The position numbers and the translations under genes are program-made. The notes under the pieces are model-generated. The model was not told the DNA's origin, searched no databases, and saw nothing but the letters and a program-made list of their open reading frames with translations. Shown one piece after another: positions 1 to 5,199 of a stretch of 5,620 nucleotides of DNA (position 1 is the stretch's first letter; every line of letters begins with the position of its first letter). The stretch comes from Verrucomicrobiota bacterium (GTDB taxonomy: Bacteria; Verrucomicrobiota; Verrucomicrobiia; Opitutales; Opitutaceae): contig JAEWKR010000186.1 of NCBI GenBank assembly GCA_023457715.1, forward strand, positions 1 through 5,620, read 5' to 3'.

Positions 1-128
1 TCCCAAGTCCGAGGCGGGGAGCTGCGCTCCCCTGCACCCCTCCAGAGCTTTTTGCTCTTCCCAGAGCCCAAACCAAACCATAACTAATAATCACGTTCCC
101 GCTGTCCAACGGACGGGGACCACCTCAA
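1..128. other. Non-coding left flank with two small hairpins
   Basis: No credible gene lies here. A perfect 7-bp stem with a 3-nt loop (GGGGAGC / GCTCCCC) is at 16-32. A second small hairpin (AGAGC, loop TTTTT, GCTCT) is at 44-58, and CCAGAGC recurs at 61-67. A 9-bp sequence CGCTGTCCA at 100-108 is repeated in inverted form at 148-156 inside the insertion sequence end. The hairpins could be the 3' end of an upstream transcript or another dispersed repeat; the sequence does not decide this. Confidence 0.5.
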
Positions 129-157
129 TGGGCTTGCCTCGATAAAATGGACAGCGG
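129..157. repeat. IS3 terminal inverted repeat (IRR, transposase 3' side)
   Basis: It starts TGGGCTTGCCTCGAT and contains TGGACAG. Its partner at 1488-1516, read on the minus strand, starts TGTGATTGCCTCGATT and also contains TGGACAG, giving about 22/29 matches. It lies two bases beyond the orfB stop codon. Confidence 0.85.
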
Positions 158-159
158 TT

Positions 160-1029
160 TCAGGCCGCGTTGTTGTCCTTTTTGATCGTTTGTTTTTCGA
201 AGGCCACAGGTGAGAGGTACCCGAGGGAGCTGTGGCGCCTCTTCGGGTTGTAGAAGGTCTCGATGTAGTCGAAGACGATCAGCTCGGCCGCACGACGGCT
301 GATCGGAGTTGCTTGGTCAAGACCGGTCTCGGTTTTGAGCGTGCTCCAGAAGGACTCCATTGCGGCATTGTCGTAGCAGTTTCCCTTCCGGCTCATGCTG
401 CAGACCATCCCCGCTTCGAGGAGGGCTTTGCGGTACTCGTCACACGCGTATTGAACACCGCGATCCGAGTGGTGCCGCACGCCACGCGGCGGTTTCCGGT
501 GCCGCCGGGCGTTGGCGAGCGCAGCCAGCACCAGGCTGACGTGCAGCGTCGGCCCGCAGGCCCAGCCAACCACCCGCCGGCTCCACAGGTCCAAGATCGC
601 GGCCAGGTACAGCCAGCCTTCGCCGGTATCGAGATACGTGATGTCGGTCACCCACGCTTGGTTTGGGGCAGTCGGCTTTTCAGCCTTCCGCATCAGGTTT
701 GGAGCCGGGGGATGCACATGCTGGCTGTTTGTCGTGCTCGGCCGCTTACGGTGCTTCTTGCGGCCCCGGATGCCCTGTTCGCGCATCACGCGAGCGCACC
801 GGCGCTTGCTCGTTCTGATCCCCTTGTCCTTCAGGTCCTCGAGGATTCGCGGAGCGCCGTAGTTGCCCCGGCTTTCGTGATGTGAGCGCACGATGTGATC
901 GGCCAGTGCCTCATCCTCGCGCTGACGCGCTGAGGGCGGGCTCGATTGCCAGCGGTAGTACCCACTGCGCGACACTTCCAGCAGCTCGCAGAGCAATCGC
1001 AGGCTGTGTTCGCCCTTCATCGCTTCCAC
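160..1029 (-). CDS. IS3-family transposase OrfB (DDE catalytic part)
   Basis: This is the catalytic half of an IS3-family transposase, which cuts and joins DNA ends at the terminal repeats. As a 289-aa frame it starts at a GTG (1029). It is more likely made as an OrfAB fusion by -1 frameshifting from orfA, because its reading frame stays open upstream to the slippery run at 1074-1080. The N-terminal part has the typical GEHSLRLLCELLEVSRSGYYRW HTH_21-like stretch (about residues 6-27). The rve integrase core follows with D129 (VTDITYLD), D189 (HHSDRGVQY) and E225 (NAAMESFWSTLK). The D189-E225 interval has exactly 35 intervening residues, the IS3 D-D-35-E signature. The C-terminal YNPKRRHSSLGYLSP motif is also characteristic. 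No truncation is seen. Confidence 0.95.
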   Translation of the reverse strand: MEAMKGEHSLRLLCELLEVSRSGYYRWQSSPPSARQREDEALADHIVRSHHESRGNYGAPRILEDLKDKGIRTSKRRCARVMREQGIRGRKKHRKRPSTTNSQHVHPPAPNLMRKAEKPTAPNQAWVTDITYLDTGEGWLYLAAILDLWSRRVVGWACGPTLHVSLVLAALANARRHRKPPRGVRHHSDRGVQYACDEYRKALLEAGMVCSMSRKGNCYDNAAMESFWSTLKTETGLDQATPISRRAAELIVFDYIETFYNPKRRHSSLGYLSPVAFEKQTIKKDNNAA

Positions 1030-1367
1030 TTGGGCATACCGCTCTCGGGCGTTTCGGAGAGGATGCCCAACGATTTTTTTAGTACGTTCTCCCGTTCCTG
1101 CATCCTCACCAGTTCGGACCGCAGGCGCTCAATCTCCTTCGCCGCTTCGTCCAGGTTTCGCGGCGCACCCGTATCAGCCGCTCCCGGCCGCGGCGCGTAC
1201 TTATGCCGCCAATCGTAAATCAACCCCTCCGCCACCCCTAGTTCGTCGGCCACCTGGCGTAAGGTTCGATCGCCCTTCAGCGTCAGATCCACCGCGTGGC
1301 GTTTGAAGTTCTCGTCGTACTGCCGGCGCGGCTTGTAACCGCCCTTGTCATTCTTTGGCGCATTCAT
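1017..1367 (-). CDS. IS3-family transposase OrfA (HTH_Tnp_1 protein)
   Basis: This is the 116-aa DNA-binding half of the IS3 transposase. The N-terminal region RRQYDENFKRHAVDLTL, continuing to VADELGVAEGLIYDWRHKY, is the helix-turn-helix expected to bind the terminal repeats. The C-terminal part from about residue 70 (EAAKEIERLRSELVRMQERENVLKKSLGIL) is a leucine-zipper-like coiled coil for multimerisation, as in other OrfA proteins. The ATG at 1367 is chosen because the family motif starts a few residues later. The upstream extension of the frame runs through the leader hairpin and the terminal repeat. A purine-rich GGAGGAGGG lies upstream, but about 17 nt away, which is long for a ribosome binding site. 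The last 13 nt overlap orfB. Confidence 0.92.
   Translation of the reverse strand: MNAPKNDKGGYKPRRQYDENFKRHAVDLTLKGDRTLRQVADELGVAEGLIYDWRHKYAPRPGAADTGAPRNLDEAAKEIERLRSELVRMQERENVLKKSLGILSETPESGMPKWKR
1074..1080 (-). promoter_or_regulatory. A7 slippery heptamer for -1 programmed frameshift (orfA to orfAB)
   Basis: On the minus strand, orfA reads CTA AAA AAA TCG, which gives the heptamer A AAA AAA in the correct phase for a -1 slip. After slipping, translation continues ATC GTT GGG CAT without a stop into the orfB frame (IVGHPLRNARERYAQVEAMKGEHS). The resulting ERYA-x-VEA join matches the usual IS3 OrfAB junction. Frameshifting itself is inferred from the family. Confidence 0.8.
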
Positions 1368-1394
1368 GGTTTCGCTTGCGCAGCCCTCCTCCCA

Positions 1395-1487
1395 GTCGAG
1401 TTGTTCACAAAGCTCCCTCCCGCTCCCGGCCACCCTTGCGGGTAAAGACAGGCCGGGAGCTCCGGGCAGCTTCATGAACAACTCGAC
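1395..1487. repeat. Nested inverted repeat in the IS leader, upstream of orfA
   Basis: Three stems nest in 93 bp: GTCGAGTTGTTCA (1395-1407) with its perfect 13-bp complement at 1475-1487; GCTCCCGGCC (1422-1431) with its perfect 10-bp complement at 1451-1460; and ACCC/GGGT (1432-1435/1440-1443) around a TTGC loop. It sits exactly between the terminal repeat and the region just upstream of orfA. As RNA it would form a long leader hairpin. A role in limiting transposase expression or read-through is only an inference. Confidence 0.75.
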
Positions 1488-1516
1488 CCTCTGTCCACCA
1501 AATCGAGGCAATCACA
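1488..1516. repeat. IS3 terminal inverted repeat (IRL, transposase 5' side)
   Basis: Read on the minus strand it begins TGTGATTGCCTCGATT and pairs with 129-157 at about 22/29 positions. Mismatches cluster in the four bases after the shared TTGCCTCGAT block. It abuts the outer stem of the leader hairpin directly. Confidence 0.85.
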
Positions 1517-1532
1517 CCAAATCACTCAGCGG

Positions 1533-1560
1533 CCTTCGTTTCCTTCGTTACCTTCTGTTC
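1533..1560. repeat. CCTTCGTT-type short tandem repeat
   Basis: Degenerate units CCTTCGTTT, CCTTCGTTA and CCTTCTGTTC lie in the flank just outside the insertion sequence. The reverse complement (GAACAGAAGGTAACGAAGG...) is a type of intergenic repeat I recall from Verrucomicrobiota and Planctomycetes. The surrounding bases 1517-1609 hold no gene that I can support. Confidence 0.5.
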
Positions 1561-1609
1561 AATGATTGGGACGACGCTCACCGAAATGGAGAATCGTGCT
1601 CAAAAAATA

Positions 1610-1646
1610 CCGGGATTTGAGATCTGAAATTTGAGATTTGAGATCG
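1610..1646. repeat. Dispersed repeat module A, copy 1
   Basis: The 37-bp block CCGGGATTTGAGATCTGAAA... ending TTGAGATTTGAGATCG is identical by eye to 5276-5312 and nearly identical to 5521-5558. It is built from ATTTGAGAT-like units around AGATCT and is clearly richer in AT than the genes. No coding function is visible. Confidence 0.85.
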
Positions 1647-1656
1647 GTGTCAGCCG

Positions 1657-1689
1657 TCGAATCGCTGGCGCTCTTCGCTACGTTCGGAT
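1657..1689. repeat. Dispersed repeat module B, copy 1
   Basis: TCGAATCGCTGGCGCTCTTC, continuing to CTACGTTCGGAT, is 33 bp and identical to 5361-5393. Both copies are followed 13 bp later by the GTTCGAT heptad array. Here B follows module A after only 10 bp; at the other locus a GC hairpin and about 20 further bases lie between them. Confidence 0.85.
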
Positions 1690-1702
1690 AGCCGCGGACA
1701 TC

Positions 1703-1786
<84 letters not shown>

Positions 1787-1788
1787 AT

Positions 1789-1813
1789 CCCCCATCCCCC
1801 ATTCCCCGCCCCC
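1789..1813 (-). other. Minus-strand G-quadruplex motif upstream of rlmF
   Basis: The plus strand has C-runs of 5, 5, 4 and 5 separated by AT, ATT and G. The minus strand therefore carries four G-runs of at least four with loops of 1, 3 and 2 nt, a strong quadruplex consensus. It lies about 54 bp upstream of the rlmF start. Folding in the cell is not shown by sequence. Confidence 0.6.
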
Positions 1814-1878
1814 GCCACGCGCCGCCCCCCCGCCACGCACCACCCCCGCCACGCACCGCCCCCGCCATGCACCACCCG
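1813..1878. repeat. 16-bp tandem repeat ending in the rlmF start codon
   Basis: There are four units: CGCCACGCGCCGCCCCCC (1813-1830, 18 bp), CGCCACGCACCACCCC (1831-1846), CGCCACGCACCGCCCC (1847-1862) and CGCCATGCACCACCCG (1863-1878). The last unit contains the ATG of rlmF and its first codons. The earlier units carry ACG at the same place. Unit spacing of 16 puts successive copies in different frames. Confidence 0.85.
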
Positions 1879-2808
1879 CGCAACCGCCACTCCGGCCGCT
1901 ATGATTTTGCCGCCCTGACGCAGGCGTGCCCGGACCTCGCGCGCTTTGTGCGCGCCAATCCCGCGGGCGAACCGACGATCGACTTTGCCGATCCTGCCGC
2001 GGTGCGCTGGCTCAACCGGGCGCTGCTGCGCCGGGACTACGGGGTCTCCGAATGGAGCCTGCCTGACGGCTATCTCTGCCCACCCATCCCCGGCCGCGCG
2101 GACTATCTGCACCACCTGGCGGACCTGCTGGCGGAGGGCGGATCCGTGCCGCGCGGCTCCGCGACCCGGATCCTGGACATCGGGACCGGCGCCAACCTGG
2201 TGTATCCGCTGGTTGGAGTCGCGGACTACGGCTGGACGTTTGTCGGCACGGAGGTCGATGCGGAGGCGCTGGCGTCGGGGCGGCGGATCCTGGAAGCGAA
2301 CCCGGACTTCGAGCGCAGGATCGAACTCCGCCGCCAGCCGGAACGCGGCGCGATCTTCGCCGGCGTCGTGAAACCCGGCGAGACGTTCGCCGCGTGCCTC
2401 TGCAACCCACCGTTCCATGCGTCCGCCGCCGAAGCCGCCGCCGGCACGCGACGCAAGCTGCGCAACCTGGCGGGCAATGCGACGGGCCCGAGCAGTCGGA
2501 CGGCGGGGTTCTCGGATTCGACGAACTCACCGTCCCAGGGAGACCGGGCCCCACCGCGGAACTTTGCCGGTCGCAGCCATGAGCTCTGGTGCCCCGGGGG
2601 CGAGGTCGCCTTCATCCGGCGCATGATTCGGGAAAGCGCGCTCCGGCCCGCGCTCTGCCGCTGGTTCACGAGCCTGGTCTCTCAGCGTGAAAGTCTCGAG
2701 CCGTTGCAGCGTACCCTGCACGACGCCGGTACCGTCGAGGTCCGCCGGATCGACCTCGCCCATGGTCAGAAGAGGACGCGACTTCTCGCCTGGCGGTTTG
2801 CGGCATAA
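1867..2808 (+). CDS. rlmF: 23S rRNA (adenine(1618)-N6)-methyltransferase RlmF
   Basis: This 313-aa protein closely resembles E. coli RlmF (YbiN, about 308 aa), which uses S-adenosylmethionine to methylate N6 of A1618 in 23S rRNA in the cytoplasm. Visible signatures, in order, are HPRNRH at residues 3-8, PDGYLCPPIPGRADYLHHLADLL at about 66-88, the SAM-binding ILDIGTGAN at 102-110, the catalytic NPPF at 180-183, ELWCPGGEVAFI at 239-250 and WFTSLVS at 266-272. The ATG at 1867 is chosen because HHPRNRH is the conserved N-terminus; a TTG 31 codons upstream lies in the heptad array and is rejected. No Shine-Dalgarno site is seen. Residues of about 204-231 form an insertion of roughly 20 residues relative to E. 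coli, and the family's NFGGQ is NFAGR here. The gene ends before a hairpin terminator. Confidence 0.93.
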   Translation: MHHPRNRHSGRYDFAALTQACPDLARFVRANPAGEPTIDFADPAAVRWLNRALLRRDYGVSEWSLPDGYLCPPIPGRADYLHHLADLLAEGGSVPRGSATRILDIGTGANLVYPLVGVADYGWTFVGTEVDAEALASGRRILEANPDFERRIELRRQPERGAIFAGVVKPGETFAACLCNPPFHASAAEAAAGTRRKLRNLAGNATGPSSRTAGFSDSTNSPSQGDRAPPRNFAGRSHELWCPGGEVAFIRRMIRESALRPALCRWFTSLVSQRESLEPLQRTLHDAGTVEVRRIDLAHGQKRTRLLAWRFAA

Positions 2809-2819
2809 GTCGCAGCCCG

Positions 2820-2844
2820 ACGCCCCCTGCGGGCAGGCGTTTTT
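2820..2844 (+). terminator. Rho-independent terminator of rlmF
   Basis: ACGCC+CCC pairs with GGG+GGCGT (two-base CA bulge, TGC loop) and is followed by T5, 12 nt after the rlmF stop. The stem and T-run have the standard terminator form. It separates rlmF from the next gene, so the two are probably transcribed separately. Confidence 0.75.
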
Positions 2845-2900
2845 CGCTTTCCGCCCCTTCACGTCCGGTGCGTAGTCACGCCAGCGTCTCCTTCACCACC

Positions 2901-3683
2901 ATGCCCCCGCTCCTCCTGCGATCCGCCCTCTCTTTTCTCGCGTTCGGCCCGCTGGCGTGGGGCACCCCCGCAGCGGTCGCCCCCACGTCGCGCGCGACGG
3001 ATGCGTCCACGCCCGCCGTGGCCGCCCGCTCCGCGTCAGGTGTCGCGTTCTTCGATCCCGCCCGGATCGACGTCGCGACCCTGCTCCCCGCGCCGCCACT
3101 GCCGGAGACGACCGCCGCCCGGGCGGAACTGGAAACCGTGCTCCAAGTCCAGGCGTGGCGGACCGAGGCCCAGATCGCCTGGGCGCGGCTCACCGACGCG
3201 TCGGACTTCTTCGGTGATTTCCGTGCGTGCGGGATCTTCACGCCCGCGTTCAACGGCGATAACCTCCCGTTCCTGGCGCAACTCTGGCAGGACGTCCGCG
3301 CGCACTACCGCGCCCACGGCAACGGAGCGAAGGATCGCTTCCGCCGGCCGCGTCCCTTTCAGCAGGATTCGCGCGTGAAGCTCTGCGTGGATGAGGCCGC
3401 CGGCCACGGGTACCCAAGTGGCCACGCCACGTCCGCGTACCTGCGGGCGGAACTACTGGCGGCCCTGTTTCCCGACCAGCGCTCCGCGATCGCCGACGCG
3501 GCCCGACGCATCGCCTGGGGCCGTGTCATCGCCGGTGCTCACTACCCGTCCGACCTCGAAGCCGGCCGCCGGCTCGCCGCCGCCGTCTGGACCGAACTGG
3601 AGCGCAGCCCCGCGTTTCAAGCCCGGCTCTCCGAGGTCCGCGCCGAGATCGCGCGCACCAAGGACCTGCTGCCGGGAAAGTGA
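2901..3683 (+). CDS. Secreted PAP2 / class A acid phosphatase-like protein
   Basis: This 260-aa protein of the PAP2 (vanadium haloperoxidase-like) superfamily most resembles bacterial class A non-specific acid phosphatases, which release phosphate from varied esters outside the cytoplasm. The three-part active-site signature is complete. It has K144-x6-R151-P152 (KDRFRRPRP), PSGH at 172-175 with H175, and R208-x5-H214-x3-D218 (GRVIAGAHYPSD). In this family H214 is the nucleophile and H175 the general acid. The N-terminus (MPPLLLRSALSFLAFGPLAWG) is a likely signal peptide cut near residue 21-27. Apart from that segment no membrane spans are evident, unlike membrane lipid phosphatases. The ATG at 2901 begins the signal peptide; a GTG 11 codons earlier is a weaker alternative. 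No clear ribosome binding site is seen. The natural substrate cannot be told from sequence. Confidence 0.88.
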   Translation: MPPLLLRSALSFLAFGPLAWGTPAAVAPTSRATDASTPAVAARSASGVAFFDPARIDVATLLPAPPLPETTAARAELETVLQVQAWRTEAQIAWARLTDASDFFGDFRACGIFTPAFNGDNLPFLAQLWQDVRAHYRAHGNGAKDRFRRPRPFQQDSRVKLCVDEAAGHGYPSGHATSAYLRAELLAALFPDQRSAIADAARRIAWGRVIAGAHYPSDLEAGRRLAAAVWTELERSPAFQARLSEVRAEIARTKDLLPGK

Positions 3684-3688
3684 GGTTT

Positions 3689-3727
3689 GGGGATTTGGGT
3701 TTTGAGTTTTGGGTTTTGGGTTTTGGG
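3689..3727 (+). repeat. Telomere-like GGGTTTT tandem tract / G-quadruplex motif
   Basis: Directly after the phosphatase stop, the plus strand has G-runs at 3689-3692, 3697-3699, 3711-3713, 3718-3720 and 3725-3727, separated mostly by TTTT (one unit is GAGTTTT). It is a 7-bp GGGTTTT repeat with quadruplex potential. The reverse strand reads as NPKPKTQ-like peptide, a spurious reading frame seen in repeat-rich bacterial genomes. From 3728 to 3800 I see only a 10-bp palindrome CCGCATGCGG (3783-3792). Confidence 0.7.
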
Positions 3728-3800
3728 TTGTCGGCAGCGCGAGAGCCTTAGCCTGCGTCTGCGCCGCGAACGCGCTCCCCAGCCGCATGCGGGCCCTTGG

Positions 3801-3821
3801 GTTCGATGTTCGATGTTCGAC
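3801..3821. repeat. Three GTTCGAT heptads
   Basis: GTTCGAT, GTTCGAT, GTTCGAC: same unit as the 1703-1786 array. It lies just upstream of the CACAGAG-bounded element. Confidence 0.8.
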
Positions 3822-3836
3822 CTGAATACCGATTTT

Positions 3837-4006
3837 GCCACAGAGGTCACAGAGGCCCGATCAGAGCCGAGCCGGAGGCGGGCGCTGCGACTGTCTTGGG
3901 CGTTACGCGATGAACAGGTTTGTCCAAGGACCGAGCCTCCGTGTCCTCCTTGTCCGCCGTAGGCTGGGCGAAGGTGGATGTGTCGGAGCCCTGTGCTCTC
4001 TGTGGC
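3837..4006. repeat. 170-bp element with 24-bp imperfect terminal inverted repeats
   Basis: The left end GCCACAGAGGTCACAGAGGC (3837-3856, continuing CCGA) matches the complement of the right end GCCACAGAGAGCACAGGGCT (continuing CCGA, 3983-4006) at about 19 of 24 positions. The right half is an inverted module C. The centre (about 3861-3927) is unrelated GC-rich sequence. It may be two opposed copies of the CACAGAG module, one truncated, rather than a true mobile unit. Confidence 0.55.
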
Positions 4007-4008
4007 TA
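3928..4008 (-). repeat. 81-bp repeat module C, inverted copy
   Basis: Read on the minus strand, it starts TAGCCACAGAGAGCACAG and ends GGAGGCTCGGTCC. By eye it matches 5442-5522 at 79 of 81 positions and 5197-5277 at 76 of 81. It lies upstream of the glycosidase in the opposite orientation to the two downstream copies. The module folds on itself: CTCCG with CGGAG, CCTT with AAGG and CGCC with GGCG. Confidence 0.85.
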
Positions 4009-4021
4009 CTTCGGAATCCAC

Positions 4022-4056
4022 GTTGGAGGTTGGATGTTGAGTCTTCAGCGTTCATC
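4022..4056. repeat. Five degenerate heptads upstream of the glycosidase start
   Basis: GTTGGAG, GTTGGAT, GTTGAGT, CTTCAGC and GTTCATC follow the 7-bp period of the longer arrays but are more worn. They end 9 bp before the GH10 start codon, so they occupy the 5' leader where a ribosome binding site would normally be. Confidence 0.6.
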
Positions 4057-4065
4057 CTCCGTCGC

Positions 4066-5199
4066 ATGCTCTCCGTTCGCCGTCTGCTTCGGGCCACGCT
4101 CGCGCTTTACGTCGTCACCAGCGTCGTGGCCGCGCCCCAGGCGGGACGCTCCCTCCGCCAGGCCGCGGGCGAGCGCTGGCTGATCGGGGGTGCGGTCAGC
4201 GCCGAGGATCTCGATACCCCCGGCATGCCGGAACTGATCCGGCGCGAATTCAATACGATCACCGTCGAGACCGCGCTGATGCCCTTCAAGCTGGCGCCCG
4301 CGCGCGATCGTTTCCTGTTCGAACCGGCCGACCGCGTCGTGGCGTGGGCGGAGCAGCACGGGCTGCTGGTTTTCGGTCACATGTTGCTCTGGGACTACAA
4401 GACGCCGACGTGGCTGTTTCAGGACGCCCAGGGAAAACCGCTGCCACGTGAACAGGGGCTGGCCAACCTGCGCCACTACATCCACACCGTCCTGCGGCAC
4501 TATCGCGGCCGCATTCTGGCGTGGAACGTGGTCAACGAGGCGATCAGCGATGAACCCGGCGAGTACCTCCGCGACACCACCGCCCGGCGCAGCATCGGCG
4601 ATGACTATATCGAGCGGGCGTTTGCGTTCGCGCACGAGGCTGACCCGGACGTTGAACTCTACTACAACGACTACAACGTCGTCATCCCCGAGAAGCGGGC
4701 GAAGATCTTGAAACTGGTTCGCTCGCTACGCGCCCAAGGCCGTCGGGTCGACACGGTCGGCCTGCAGGGCCACTGGCTCATCGGCTTCCCGGCGCTGGAA
4801 TGGATCGACGACACCATCGAAGCGTTCGCCGCCGAGGGCTTCCAGGTGCGGATCACCGAGATGGACGTCGACGTGCTTCCCCGCACCGTCAGCGGCGCCA
4901 ACATGCAGACCGTCGAACACGGGCCCAATCCGTTTCCAGACGAGTTTCCTCCCGCCGAACAAGCCCGGCTCGCGGCGCGGTACGGCGCGCTGTTCGAACG
5001 GATGCTCCGCCACCCCGCGGTGAAGAGCATCACCTTCTGGGGCTCCCACGACGGTCGATCCTGGCTGAACAATTACCCCGTAAGAGGCCGGACCAACCAC
5101 GCCCTGTTATTCGACCGGCAGCTCCAGCGGAAGCCGGCGCACACCGCGGTGGTCGAAGCGTTCGAGGCTGCGAGGCGGGTGCGTAGCAAACAGAACTAG
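4066..5199 (+). CDS. Secreted GH10 family glycoside hydrolase (endo-1,4-beta-xylanase-like)
   Basis: This 377-aa protein of glycoside hydrolase family 10 has a retaining (beta/alpha)8 barrel; family members mostly cut beta-1,4-xylan internally. Residues 1-23 (MLSVRRLLRATLALYVVTSVVAA) look like a signal peptide, so it is exported. The catalytic acid/base is E158 (WNVVNEA) and the nucleophile E265 (ITEMDVDV). Other conserved residues by Cex-type alignment are H105 and W109 (GHMLLW), N157, Q234 and H236 (LQGHW), W325 and W333 (FWGSHDGRSW), plus YYNDYN at 199-204. It is a single domain with no binding module. Several -2 subsite positions differ: the ENxMK segment reads ETALM (68-72), and WHSQ reads WDYK (109-112). 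Classical xylanase specificity is therefore uncertain. The ATG at 4066 starts the signal peptide; the open frame upstream runs through repeats. No Shine-Dalgarno site is seen. The stop codon lies within the downstream repeat. Confidence 0.92.
   Translation: MLSVRRLLRATLALYVVTSVVAAPQAGRSLRQAAGERWLIGGAVSAEDLDTPGMPELIRREFNTITVETALMPFKLAPARDRFLFEPADRVVAWAEQHGLLVFGHMLLWDYKTPTWLFQDAQGKPLPREQGLANLRHYIHTVLRHYRGRILAWNVVNEAISDEPGEYLRDTTARRSIGDDYIERAFAFAHEADPDVELYYNDYNVVIPEKRAKILKLVRSLRAQGRRVDTVGLQGHWLIGFPALEWIDDTIEAFAAEGFQVRITEMDVDVLPRTVSGANMQTVEHGPNPFPDEFPPAEQARLAARYGALFERMLRHPAVKSITFWGSHDGRSWLNNYPVRGRTNHALLFDRQLQRKPAHTAVVEAFEAARRVRSKQN

Larger units (their letters stand above)
129..1516 (-). mobile_element. 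Complete IS3-family insertion sequence (about 1388 bp)
   Basis: A complete IS3-type element lies on the minus strand. It has two overlapping frames (orfA, orfB) in -1 relation, an A7 slippery site, and terminal inverted repeats that both begin with TG, as is usual for the family. The ends match at about 22 of 29 positions by eye. The length fits the family's 1.2-1.6 kb range. The flanks TCAA (125-128) and CCAA (1517-1520) may be an imperfect 4-bp target duplication, but they are not identical. Both frames are intact and the catalytic triad is present, so the copy may be active. I do not assign a subgroup. Confidence 0.9.

Noticed and set aside
232..885. Plus-strand reading frame across the transposase
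   Set aside because: It is antisense to an orfB with a full catalytic signature and shows no recognisable motif.
125..1520. Clear target-site duplication of the insertion sequence
   Set aside because: TCAA and CCAA differ at one base, and no exact 3-4 bp duplication fits the inverted repeat ends. I report it only as possible.
2868..2900. Upstream GTG start for the phosphatase
   Set aside because: It would put 11 polar residues before the signal peptide. The ATG at 2901 gives a normal export signal.
3689..3727. A true linear replicon telomere
   Set aside because: The tract is internal, short and imperfect, and is followed by ordinary repeats and a gene.
3835..4065. Upstream in-frame extension of the glycosidase
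   Set aside because: The 77 extra residues are read through the CACAGAG element and heptads, and the signal peptide starts at 4066.
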